Shown here: positions 1 to 14,031 of the stretch, piece after piece
Layout of the letters: each line of letters starts with the position of its first letter
Position numbering within the stretch: the first letter of the stretch is position 1
DNA from: JAXGPP01 sp964436865
GTDB lineage: Bacteria > Planctomycetota > Planctomycetia > Pirellulales > Thermoguttaceae
Assembly (NCBI GenBank): GCA_964436865.1
Contig: CAYTFK010000082.1
Span: forward strand, 1-22,578
Reading direction: 5' to 3'
Length of the DNA stretch: 22,578 bases
Made by a program: the position numbers and the translations under genes
Notes under the pieces: model-generated
The model's database searches: none
Seen by the model: the letters and a program-made list of their open reading frames with translations, nothing else
What the model was told of the DNA's origin: nothing

Positions 1-1355
1 AAACCGCGGACGTCGTGGAAGTCGACCGCCTGCAGTTCCACGCCCTGGATCTTCTCCACGGCATAACGGAGCACCGCCTCGGTCACGCCGCCCGTGACGC
101 CGAAGATCACCCCGGCGCCAGTCTTGAACCCCAACGGCATGTCGAGCGATTGGGGCTCGAGATCTTCGAATCGCAGGCCGACCTGCTCGATCATCCAGGC
201 GACTTCCTGGGTGGTGAGCACGTGGTCGACATCGGGCCGGCCGTCGGTGCGGAATTTCGGCTGCTGCGCCTCGTACTTCTTCGCCGTGCAGGGCATGATC
301 GAGACGACAACCAGGTTCTCGGGTTTCACGCCCAGCCGCTCGGGGAGCATCTTCTTGGCCACCGAGCCGAACATCTGCTGCGGGCTGCGGCAGCTCGACA
401 GGTTGGGCAAGAGCTCGGGGAAGAACTGCTCGGCGAACTTGACCCAGCCAGGGCAGCAGGAAGTGAATAGCGGCAGGTTCTCGCCCGCCGCCTTGCGGTG
501 CATGAACTCGGTCGCCTCTTCGAGCACCGTCATATCGGCGGCGAAGCTCGTGTCGTAGACTTGATCGAAGCCCACGGCCTTCAGCGCCGCAACGATCCGC
601 CCTGTCTCGACGCTCCCTGGCTCCATGCCGAAAGCCTCGCCGATCGCCACGCGGACCGCCGGAGCGATCTGCGCCACCACAAGCTTGTCGGGCGATTCGA
701 TTGCCTGCCAGACTTCGTCCATCTCCTGCTTGGGAGTGATCGCTCCTGTTGGGCACACCGCGGCACAGAGCCCGCAGTTTACGCATTCCACTTCAGCCAG
801 GTTCTTGCCGAAGGCCGGCATCACGCAGGCCAGCGAACCGCGATTGGCGAAATCGATCGCCCCGACGCTCTGGATCTCCTCGCACGCCCGGACGCAGTCG
901 CCGCAGAGGATGCACTTATTGGGATCGCGCACCAGCGACGGCGACGAAGTATCGACCGGTTGCGGGGTGTGGGTCCGCTTGAAGCGGACTTCCTTGACGC
1001 CCAATCGCCGGGTGAGGCTCTGCAGCTCACAGGCCGCGCTCTTCGGGCAGGTGGGGCAGGTCTGCTCATGATTGGCCAGGATCAGCTCCAGGGCGATCCG
1101 CCGCATCTGGCGGATCTCCTCGGTATGTGTCCGGACTACCATGCCCGGTTCGGGTTTCGTCGAGCAGCTCGTCACCACGCCGCGGCCTTCGATGTCCACC
1201 AGGCACAGGCGGCACGCGCCGTAGATGCTCAGTTCGGAGTGGTAGCAGAAGGTGGGAATGTCGATGCCGGCCTTGCGGGCCACGTCGAGCACGTTCCGTT
1301 CGCCGTTGATCGGCACCACCTTATGGTCGATCCGCATCGTCGCGGGGGTATCCAT
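1..1355 (-). CDS. hydA: [FeFe] hydrogenase catalytic subunit HydA (HndD-type), 3' end outside window
   Basis: Catalytic subunit of a soluble NAD(P)-linked hydrogenase that interconverts H2 with protons and electrons at the H-cluster. 451 residues are visible and the gene leaves the window on the left. Domains in order: a [2Fe-2S] ferredoxin-like domain (Cys37, 48, 51, 64); the His-Cys3 [4Fe-4S] motif (His96, Cys100, 103, 109); two [4Fe-4S] clusters (Cys148, 151, 154, 158 and Cys191, 194, 197, 201); then the H-cluster domain with TSCCPGW (298-304) and MPCTAKKYE (354-362). The next signature reads FGVTGGVTEA (418-427), with Thr where Met is common. The last Cys-rich H-cluster motif lies outside. 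The ATG at 1355 follows an AAAGGA ribosome site 9 bases upstream. It lies 56 bases downstream of hydB in the same operon. No maturase genes (hydE, hydF, hydG) are visible. Confidence 0.95.
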   Translation of the reverse strand, partial: MDTPATMRIDHKVVPINGERNVLDVARKAGIDIPTFCYHSELSIYGACRLCLVDIEGRGVVTSCSTKPEPGMVVRTHTEEIRQMRRIALELILANHEQTCPTCPKSAACELQSLTRRLGVKEVRFKRTHTPQPVDTSSPSLVRDPNKCILCGDCVRACEEIQSVGAIDFANRGSLACVMPAFGKNLAEVECVNCGLCAAVCPTGAITPKQEMDEVWQAIESPDKLVVAQIAPAVRVAIGEAFGMEPGSVETGRIVAALKAVGFDQVYDTSFAADMTVLEEATEFMHRKAAGENLPLFTSCCPGWVKFAEQFFPELLPNLSSCRSPQQMFGSVAKKMLPERLGVKPENLVVVSIMPCTAKKYEAQQPKFRTDGRPDVDHVLTTQEVAWMIEQVGLRFEDLEPQSLDMPLGFKTGAGVIFGVTGGVTEAVLRYAVEKIQGVELQAVDFHDVRG

Positions 1356-1366
1356 GTTGTATATCC

Positions 1367-1401
1367 TTTCAGCGATCAGCTTTCAGCTCTCGACTCTCAA
1401 C
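1367..1401. repeat. Degenerate heptamer tandem array between hydB and hydA
   Basis: Five consecutive 7-base units on the plus strand read TTTCAGC, GATCAGC, TTTCAGC, TCTCGAC, TCTCAAC. On the operon strand these are GTTGAGA, GTCGAGA, GCTGAAA, GCTGATC, GCTGAAA. The array fills most of the short hydB-hydA gap, and its last unit merges with the AAAGGA ribosome site of hydA. It is too short and imperfect to classify further. Confidence 0.6.
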
Positions 1402-1411
1402 TCGCGGCTTG

Positions 1412-3358
1412 TCACGCTCCCACGCCGACGACTGCGCCGAACTTGCACGCGCTGGCGCAGGCGCCGCACTTGATGCATTTCTCGGGATCGATCGTATGCG
1501 GCTGCTTCCGCTCGCCGCTGATCGCGCCCACCGGGCACTTCTTGGCGCACACGGTGCAACCTTTGCACTTCTCAGCCAGGATCTCCGGCATCAACAGCGC
1601 TTTGCAGCGCGCGGCCGGGCAGCGCTTCTGATAAACGTGGGCCTCGATCTCCCCGCGGAAATGCCGCAGGGTAGATAGGACCGGATTGGGAGCCGTCTTG
1701 CCCAGGCCGCAAAGAGAGCCCTTCTTCACAGTCCGGGCAAGCTGGTCGAGCAAATCGAGCGTCTGGGCCGTGGCCCGACCCTCGATCACGTCGTCCAAAA
1801 GGGCCAGCATCTGTTTGGTCCCTTCGCGGCAGAGCACGCATTTGCCGCACGACTCGTTCTGCGTGAACTGCATGAAGAACCGGGCGACCTGCACCATGCA
1901 GGTCTCCTGGTTCATCACCACCAGGCCGCCCGAGCCGACCATCGCGCCGACGCCCGAGAGCGAATCGAAGTCCAGCGGCAGGTCGAGATGCTCCTGCGTG
2001 AGGCAGCCCCCGGAAGGACCGCCAATTTGCACGGCTTTGAAGCCCGCTTGGGCAAGCCGGCCCTTGTCGTCGACCACACCGCCGCCGATCTCGTGGACGA
2101 CCTCCCGCAGCGTAGCGCCGAATGGCACCTCGATGAGCCCCGTGTTAACCACGTGCCCGGTGAGGGCAAAGGTCTTCGTGCCGGGAGACTTCTCCGTGCC
2201 CAGCCGGCGGAACGCGGCGGCGCCGTCGCGAAGGACCAGCGGCACGGTGGCCAGTGTCTCGACGTTGTTGATCACCGTGGGCTTGCCCCACAGACCGCTC
2301 TCGGCCGGGAACGGCGGCTTGGGATTGGGCATGCCGCGTTTGCCTTCGATCGACTGCATCAGCGCCGTTTCTTCACCGCAGACGAACGCCCCCGCCCCTT
2401 CCATCACTTCCAGCTTGAGAGACTGCCCGGTGCCGAACAGATTGTCGCCCAACAGGCCCATCGCCTCGGCGTCGGCCACCGCTTTGCGGATTCGCCGCAC
2501 CGCCAGCGGATACTCGGCCCGCACGTAGAAGAAACCATGGTCGGCGCCGATCGCCCGGGCGGCAATCATCATCCCTTCGATGACCGAGTGGGGATTGCCT
2601 TCCATGACACTGCGATCCATGAACGCCCCGGGATCGCCCTCGTCGGCGTTGCAGATCACGTACTTCTTCGGGCCCGGTTGTTTCCGGGTGAGGTGCCACT
2701 TGCGGCCGGTGGGAAAACCACCGCCGCCACGGCCGCGGAGCCCGCTCAGTTCGACTTCCTGGCAAACCTGCTCGGCGGTCATCTCGACGTACGCCCGCTG
2801 CGCCGCCCGGTAGCCGTCCCGGTGGATGTATTCGCGGATGTCTTCCGGGTCCAGGTGCCCGCACGGCTTGAGCACGGTGCGGCGCTGCCGCGTGTAAAAC
2901 GGAATGTCGTGCTGACCGTGGCACGCTCGGCCTGTGCTGGGGTCGCGGTACAGGAGTCGTTCAACGGGCTGCCGGCCAATGAGCGTCGTCTCGACGATCT
3001 CGGCGACGTCATCGGATTGCACGCGAGTGTAGAGGATGCCCTCGGGCTCGACCGTCACCAGCGGACCCATCTGGCAGAACCCCTGGCAGCCGCTCTTCGA
3101 CAGATGCACGCCGCCCGGCACGGCTTCGGTGCCGTTGGGCTTCTCTTCCGACCTCAACTCCGTGGTCACCGGCAGCCCGGCGACGGCAATCCGCTCGACG
3201 AACGCCTTGTGGACCTTCAGCGCGCCGCTGGCCACACAGCCGGTTCCCGCGCAGATGATCACCCGGCGGGTGAAGCGGCCCGCCTCGGCCCCGTAGCGCT
3301 GGCCGATCTCCACGAGATCGACCGGCACGTCAACGTAGTTCGGATTCCGCGTGATCAT
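1412..3358 (-). CDS. hydB: NADH-binding flavoprotein subunit HydB (HndC/NuoF-like)
   Basis: Flavin and NAD(H)-binding subunit, 648 residues, which moves electrons between NAD(P)H, ferredoxin and HydA. Domains in order: an N-terminal thioredoxin-like [2Fe-2S] domain (Cys36, 41, 91, 95); the NuoF core with GRGGGGFPTGRKW (209-221) for NADH, NADEGDPGAF (237-246) for FMN, and CGEETAL (327-333); a [4Fe-4S] site (Cys504, 507, 510 and 550); a CPAARC element (580-585); and a C-terminal 2x[4Fe-4S] ferredoxin (Cys598, 601, 604, 608 and Cys628, 631, 634, 638). This fusion of added N- and C-terminal FeS domains is typical of HydB/HndC rather than of complex I NuoF. The ATG at 3358 overlaps the hydC stop as ATGA, suggesting coupled translation. 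The frame stays open upstream to 3607, but family homology starts at residue 1 as given. Confidence 0.95.
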   Translation of the reverse strand: MITRNPNYVDVPVDLVEIGQRYGAEAGRFTRRVIICAGTGCVASGALKVHKAFVERIAVAGLPVTTELRSEEKPNGTEAVPGGVHLSKSGCQGFCQMGPLVTVEPEGILYTRVQSDDVAEIVETTLIGRQPVERLLYRDPSTGRACHGQHDIPFYTRQRRTVLKPCGHLDPEDIREYIHRDGYRAAQRAYVEMTAEQVCQEVELSGLRGRGGGGFPTGRKWHLTRKQPGPKKYVICNADEGDPGAFMDRSVMEGNPHSVIEGMMIAARAIGADHGFFYVRAEYPLAVRRIRKAVADAEAMGLLGDNLFGTGQSLKLEVMEGAGAFVCGEETALMQSIEGKRGMPNPKPPFPAESGLWGKPTVINNVETLATVPLVLRDGAAAFRRLGTEKSPGTKTFALTGHVVNTGLIEVPFGATLREVVHEIGGGVVDDKGRLAQAGFKAVQIGGPSGGCLTQEHLDLPLDFDSLSGVGAMVGSGGLVVMNQETCMVQVARFFMQFTQNESCGKCVLCREGTKQMLALLDDVIEGRATAQTLDLLDQLARTVKKGSLCGLGKTAPNPVLSTLRHFRGEIEAHVYQKRCPAARCKALLMPEILAEKCKGCTVCAKKCPVGAISGERKQPHTIDPEKCIKCGACASACKFGAVVGVGA

Positions 3359-3879
3359 TTCTGGGCCCCTTCCTGCGCCAGGATGTCGTCGACCGCTTTG
3401 AGAGCCTTTTCCGGAGTCATCAGGCCGTGCACGTCTTCGTTGATCACAACCACCGGTGCCAGTCCGCAGGCCCCGAGGCAGGAGACGGTCTCGACCGTAA
3501 ACAGCATGTCGTCGGTGGTTGTCTTCTGATCGCTGAGTCCGAGGCGTTTGCGGATCGCCTCGAGGATCGGGATCGACTGCCGCACGTGGCAGGCGGTGCC
3601 GTCGCACAGGCGGACCGTGTACTTGCCGCGGGGCTTGAGCGTGAAATGGGCGTAGAACGTCGCCACGCCATAAACGCGGGCCGGCGGCAGATCAAGCGAC
3701 GTGGCTACAAACGTGAGCACCTCTTCCGGCAGGTAGCGGTATTCGTCCTGCACCTCCTGGAGGATTGGGATCAGCCGCGTTTTGTCGCGCCCATAACGAT
3801 CGAGGATCTCGCAGACCTTGGCGAACTGGCGGGCCTTGGTGGGGAGTTGTTCGAGTTGAATATCGTGAGCCGCTTTCAC
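3355..3879 (-). CDS. hydC: [2Fe-2S] thioredoxin-like subunit HydC (HndA/NuoE-like)
   Basis: Small electron-transfer subunit, 174 residues, of the NuoE/24-kDa family. It carries one [2Fe-2S] cluster and docks on HydB. An N-terminal helical bundle (about 15-80, with the family's VYGVATFYAHF stretch) precedes the thioredoxin-like fold. The four ligands are Cys92 and Cys97 (C-x4-C) and Cys134 and Cys138 (C-x3-C). The start is GTG at 3879, overlapping the rex stop as GTGA, behind a near-perfect AAGGAGG ribosome site 7 bases upstream. It is the second gene of the rex-hydCBA operon. Length and motifs fit the family, with nothing broken. Confidence 0.95.
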   Translation of the reverse strand: MKAAHDIQLEQLPTKARQFAKVCEILDRYGRDKTRLIPILQEVQDEYRYLPEEVLTFVATSLDLPPARVYGVATFYAHFTLKPRGKYTVRLCDGTACHVRQSIPILEAIRKRLGLSDQKTTTDDMLFTVETVSCLGACGLAPVVVINEDVHGLMTPEKALKAVDDILAQEGAQK

Positions 3880-4565
3880 CGGACTGCCTCCTTGGAGATT
3901 ACTGCGGGCGCTATTGCTTTCTCTGCCTTGAGCGTTTGTGCCAGCCGGCTGGAAAGCACGGCCAGGCTGGCCGAGAGGTTCATGTTCTCCACGATCACCG
4001 ATTCGGGTACCTCGAGGTTGACGGGAGCGAAGTTCCAGATCGCCCGCATTCCGGAGAGGACCATCAGGTTGGCCACGTCCTGGGCGGCCTTGGCCGGCAC
4101 CGCGAGAATGCCGATCTGCACGTGCATCCGATCGACGAGGTCGGGCAGCTTCTCAAAGGGGAAGACCTCCTTGCCGTGGATCGGCGTGCCGATCTTGGAC
4201 TCGTCGACATCGAAGGCGGCGAGCACGTTGAGGCCATACTCCTTGAATCCCTCGTAGCCCAACAGCGCCGCCCCCAGATTACCAGCGCCGACGACGAAGG
4301 CGTCGCTCGTGTTGTTCCAACCGAGAAAGCGCTCGATCGCCTCGACCAAGGCAGGGATCTCGTACCCCACCTTTGGCTTGCCGACGATGCCCGTCATGGC
4401 CAGATCCTTGCGAACCTGCGTCTGGACAAGACCCAATTCGTTGGCAATGTGGGTGCATGAGACGACGTCGCGGCCCCGGGCTTGAAGCTGCTTCAGGAAC
4501 CTCAAATAGGCCGGGAGCCGGCGGACGCTGGGTACCGGTGCCGATTTAAATTGTTCTTCAGTCAT
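3876..4565 (-). CDS. rex: Redox-sensing transcriptional repressor Rex
   Basis: Homodimeric repressor that senses the NADH/NAD+ ratio; NADH releases it from DNA, de-repressing fermentative and hydrogenase genes. 229 residues. The N-terminal winged helix (about 10-75) has the family's QVRKDLA recognition segment and a GKPKVGY wing. The Rossmann domain begins with VVGAGNLGAAL (91-101) and has an acidic AFDVD (117-121). The C-terminal helix used for domain swapping is present, followed by a short extra tail. The ATG at 4565 is preferred over one at 4604 because GGAGGT sits 8 bases upstream of it. As first gene of the operon it probably regulates itself and hydCBA. It is divergent from uvrA. Confidence 0.95.
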   Translation of the reverse strand: MTEEQFKSAPVPSVRRLPAYLRFLKQLQARGRDVVSCTHIANELGLVQTQVRKDLAMTGIVGKPKVGYEIPALVEAIERFLGWNNTSDAFVVGAGNLGAALLGYEGFKEYGLNVLAAFDVDESKIGTPIHGKEVFPFEKLPDLVDRMHVQIGILAVPAKAAQDVANLMVLSGMRAIWNFAPVNLEVPESVIVENMNLSASLAVLSSRLAQTLKAEKAIAPAVISKEAVR

Positions 4566-4593
4566 GATTTGTGACCTCCGTGGAGATGAGCCA

Positions 4594-4617
4594 GATATCG
4601 ACATCGAATTATCGATA
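4594..4617. promoter_or_regulatory. TATCGA/TCGATA inverted repeat in the rex leader
   Basis: TATCGA (4596-4601) and TCGATA (4612-4617) form an inverted repeat with a 10-base spacer, and the right half is itself the palindrome TATCGATA (4610-4617). It lies between the predicted rex transcription start and the rex start codon, a position suited to repression. The sequence does not match the usual Rex box (TTGTGA-N6-TCACAA), so the binding protein is unknown. Confidence 0.4.
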
Positions 4618-4632
4618 CCTGATTCTCCATTA

Positions 4633-4660
4633 AATCTACCTTGGATCCTGAAATCGTCAA
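4633..4660 (-). promoter_or_regulatory. Predicted sigma70-type promoter of rex-hydCBA
   Basis: Read on the minus strand, TTGACG (4660-4655) and TAGATT (4638-4633) are separated by 16 bases, close to the -35 and -10 consensus. Transcription would start near 4626, about 60 bases upstream of the rex start codon. The flanking TATCGATA palindromes make it the most plausible operon promoter in the divergent region. Confidence 0.5.
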
Positions 4661-4664
4661 TACG

Positions 4665-4674
4665 TTATCGATAA
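4665..4674. promoter_or_regulatory. Perfect palindrome TTATCGATAA upstream of the rex promoter
   Basis: A 10-base perfect palindrome lies 4 bases upstream of the predicted -35 box of rex. Its core is the same TATCGATA found downstream of the promoter at 4610-4617, with centres 56 bases apart. A pair flanking a promoter is a common operator layout. It could also act on the divergent uvrA. Confidence 0.4.
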
Positions 4675-4823
4675 AAATTTCTCTTAATAAAGCAAGCTCA
4701 ACTTGTGGAAATTCCTATCCCCAGTCCCACCGCACGTTCCAGCCCTGTCGATCCCTGGCCCATGACCCTAAAATGGAAGGTTTCTCCATTCCTGAAAGGA
4801 TTCTGGCGACTCCGCCGTCGAAC

Positions 4824-11909
<7,086 letters not shown>

Positions 11910-11920
11910 GGAGCAGATTG

Positions 11921-12571
11921 ATGTCCGAAGCACTGTTGCCCAAACGTTTCTTCTTCCAGTTTGCCGCGCCATGCCGCTATCGGCAGAAGCTCTGGTCGGC
12001 GCAAGGGGCCGATTTGGGCGAGGAACACCGAATCGTCAGTCTCGCCGAACTGGAGAATCGCCGCGCGCCGGTGGAACTCCGCGCGGCCTGGAGCGCGGAG
12101 GGGCTAGTGTTTGCCTTTCGAGTTCAAGGCAAGCAGCAACAGCCCTGGTGCCGCGTGGGGCGAGCTGAAGACAGCGACTCGGTGCAGATCTGGATCGACA
12201 CGCGCGACGTGCATAATGTGCATCGCGCCAGCCGCTTCTGCCACCGCTTCCTGCTCATGCCCGCCGGAGGCGCCAAAGACGGTCCGTTAGCGCAGTGGAT
12301 GCCGATCAACCGCGCGCGGGAACAGCCGCGGGCGATTGGACCCGATGAGGTCCAAGTCCGCAGCGTCGTATCGCGTGGCGGCTATCTGCTGGAGTGTTTC
12401 CTCGCCGCAGGCGCCCTCACCGGCTTCGATCCCCAGGAGCATCCGCGGCTGGGATTCAACTATGCGGTGAACGATCGCGAATTAGGCGAGCACACCTTCA
12501 CCGTGGGCAGCCCCATGCCTTACCAGGAAGATCCGAGCCTGTGGGGCACGCTGGAGATGATCAAAGCATAA
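11921..12571 (+). CDS. CBM9-like beta-sandwich domain protein of unknown role
   Basis: 216 residues, no signal peptide and no membrane segment, so probably cytoplasmic. The segment EDSDSVQIWIDTRD (83-96), followed by a His/Arg-rich stretch and a C-terminal GFNYAVND (178-185), resembles the carbohydrate-binding module family 9 / DOMON-like fold, in which a strand with an Asp-rich edge lies next to the ligand site. No catalytic motif is visible. The ATG at 11921 has GAGGAG 7 bases upstream, and the gene starts 11 bases after the uvrA stop, so it is probably co-transcribed. Whether it acts with UvrA is unknown. The family call is by pattern only and should be treated as moderate. Confidence 0.8.
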   Translation: MSEALLPKRFFFQFAAPCRYRQKLWSAQGADLGEEHRIVSLAELENRRAPVELRAAWSAEGLVFAFRVQGKQQQPWCRVGRAEDSDSVQIWIDTRDVHNVHRASRFCHRFLLMPAGGAKDGPLAQWMPINRAREQPRAIGPDEVQVRSVVSRGGYLLECFLAAGALTGFDPQEHPRLGFNYAVNDRELGEHTFTVGSPMPYQEDPSLWGTLEMIKA

Positions 12572-12612
12572 CAGGCACATCCTGTGTGCGATGCACCCGG
12601 GATGCGCCTGTT
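12570..12612. terminator. Strong hairpin between convergent genes
   Basis: Arms at 12570-12582 and 12600-12612 pair over 13 positions with one mismatch (AACAGGC with GCCTGTT, then CATCC with GGATG). The loop contains a small GTGC/GCAC stem. The hairpin overlaps the stop codon of the CBM9-like gene and lies between it and the convergent Cys-rich gene. No T-run follows on either strand, so it may block read-through both ways without being a classical intrinsic terminator. Confidence 0.5.
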
Positions 12613-12651
12613 GCTCTGAGTGGAAGAAAGCGCGGCGTCAGCCAATGCCGC

Positions 12652-13251
12652 TTAATTGAGCGACTCGGCGGTTTCGGATTGCTCGGCCGCGACCTTCGCT
12701 TCTTCGGCCACCGGGCAGCCTTCACAGCCCTTGGCGCACGCCTCGGCACAGCAGCCGGCGGCCGCAACCGTTTCAGACTTGGCCTGTTCGACGGGGCACT
12801 TGCCCGATTGGCAGCCCGCTTTCGCCTGGCACTCGCCGGTCGACTCGCTCTTCACGCTGGCCAGCTTGGCGACGGTCTTCCCCTCCGACGGGCAGGAGCC
12901 TTCCTTGGCCAGCGGGCAACTGCCGCACTCGGACTTCGCAGCACATCCCGCAGCGACGTCGGCTGAGGCATCGGCTGGGCAAGCGGATTTGTCGGCGCAG
13001 CACTGCTCGCCGGCCGCACTAGCGAGTTGGATGTTCGTCTTGCCGTCGGTCGCACAACACCCAGTCTCAGCTACGGCGACCGCCTCAGCGGTGGACTCGC
13101 TTTTGGCCGCACAGCATGGCGGCAAGCTCGCAGTCTGAGTGGCTGGCTTGCTGTCGCCCGATTCCTCAGCCGGAGTGTAGCCCCCGACAACGATCGCACC
13201 CAGGGCCAGGACCGCCACCACCGCGAAAACAAGGTTCCTCACCTTCGACAT
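12652..13251 (-). CDS. Exported cysteine-rich repeat protein
   Basis: 199 residues, unrecognised. The N-terminus has a short basic start, a hydrophobic stretch (about 8-24) and a likely cleavage or anchor region, so it is probably exported or membrane-tethered. The rest contains 19 cysteines, many as CC pairs (46-47, 65-66, 84-85, 167-168) or C-x2-C / C-x3-C, in a matrix of Ala, Lys, Glu and Ser. Two modules look duplicated: both contain a GKT...LAS segment (70-78 and 124-132) between Cys clusters. Metal binding or disulfide cross-linking is plausible, but neither is shown. The ATG at 13251 has GGAG 8 bases upstream. It is convergent with the CBM9-like gene and downstream of the deoxyribosyltransferase-like gene on the same strand. 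Confidence 0.85.
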   Translation of the reverse strand: MSKVRNLVFAVVAVLALGAIVVGGYTPAEESGDSKPATQTASLPPCCAAKSESTAEAVAVAETGCCATDGKTNIQLASAAGEQCCADKSACPADASADVAAGCAAKSECGSCPLAKEGSCPSEGKTVAKLASVKSESTGECQAKAGCQSGKCPVEQAKSETVAAAGCCAEACAKGCEGCPVAEEAKVAAEQSETAESLN

Positions 13252-13459
13252 GCACAAATCTCCTGCGTGGCTTTTCGAAAAACGGCAAAAGCGCACCCGA
13301 TGTATATGACCGGGCGGTTGGAGAACTTTACTGGCCAACTGCAGATTGAGCAAACAGGAGAGTTCGTAAAGCCATATTTGGAAAAGACTTAAATTTTGAC
13401 AGCCCAAGCTGGCCACATCGTCGAGACGCGGGACGCCTGCGCACTGAAGAGGGGTAGCG

Positions 13460-13927
13460 TCAGTCGTTCTGACTGTCGGGAACCGACGCTCGGGCGCGGC
13501 GGACCTGTGCAACCCGGCGGACAACCTCGCCGGCCTTCAGGGCTGCTTCGAAAGCGTGCGCGTCGCTGTAGATCGCGTGGCTGAGGAATTTCACCGCCCA
13601 GTTGTGGGTCATGGGACTGATCGTGATCACGGCGGCCCCATGCTGATAGGCTTCCCACATCTCGATCGCCGTGCCCATCGAGGCCTCAGGTACGAAGGCC
13701 AGGAGCATGTCGACCGAGCGGCACATATGGTTGTGGTGATAGAACACCTGCCGGCCGGTCGGTTCGTCGTAGGCGATCGAATTCACATGGTCGGCGAGCG
13801 GATCGTAGATTTCCGCGTCGGGGAAGTGTGCCGAAAGAAGCGCTTTGAGATGCCGGCGATAGTGCTGGTCATGCAGCACGGGTCCGGTGTGCGATCCCTG
13901 CATGATGCCGGCCAGAAAGATTCGCAT
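13460..13927 (-). CDS. Nucleoside 2-deoxyribosyltransferase-like protein
   Basis: 155 residues. The N-terminal MRIFLAGIM strand, the LLAFVPEASMGTAIEMWEA segment (75-93) with a candidate catalytic Glu89, and the following strand AAVITISP (98-105) fit the compact alpha/beta fold of the nucleoside 2-deoxyribosyltransferase / DUF4406-like superfamily, which cleaves or transfers N-glycosidic bonds of nucleosides. The usual Asp near the start is not obvious, so the substrate cannot be predicted and an NTP- or nucleotide-binding role is also possible. The ATG at 13927 has GGAG 7 bases upstream; an in-frame start at 13969 has less support. It is divergent from the M20 peptidase gene and 208 bases from the Cys-rich gene. 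Confidence 0.8.
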   Translation of the reverse strand: MRIFLAGIMQGSHTGPVLHDQHYRRHLKALLSAHFPDAEIYDPLADHVNSIAYDEPTGRQVFYHHNHMCRSVDMLLAFVPEASMGTAIEMWEAYQHGAAVITISPMTHNWAVKFLSHAIYSDAHAFEAALKAGEVVRRVAQVRRARASVPDSQND

Positions 13928-14031
13928 GAGGCATCTCCGCCACCTTAGTTCGAGCGGGCGTTGCCGCAATCCCGCCTTCCGTTAGGATAGACTGTTTCGC
14001 CGACTCCGCAACGCCAGCCGATCCGCGCACG

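Noticed and set aside
1988..3529. Long open frame antisense to hydB and hydC
   Set aside because: HydB and HydC motifs on the minus strand are unambiguous; the plus-strand frame is a shadow.
4641..4823. Upstream extension of uvrA to the TTG at 4641
   Set aside because: The extra 61 residues are unlike UvrA, overlap the rex promoter region, and the ATG at 4824 gives the family's normal N-terminus.
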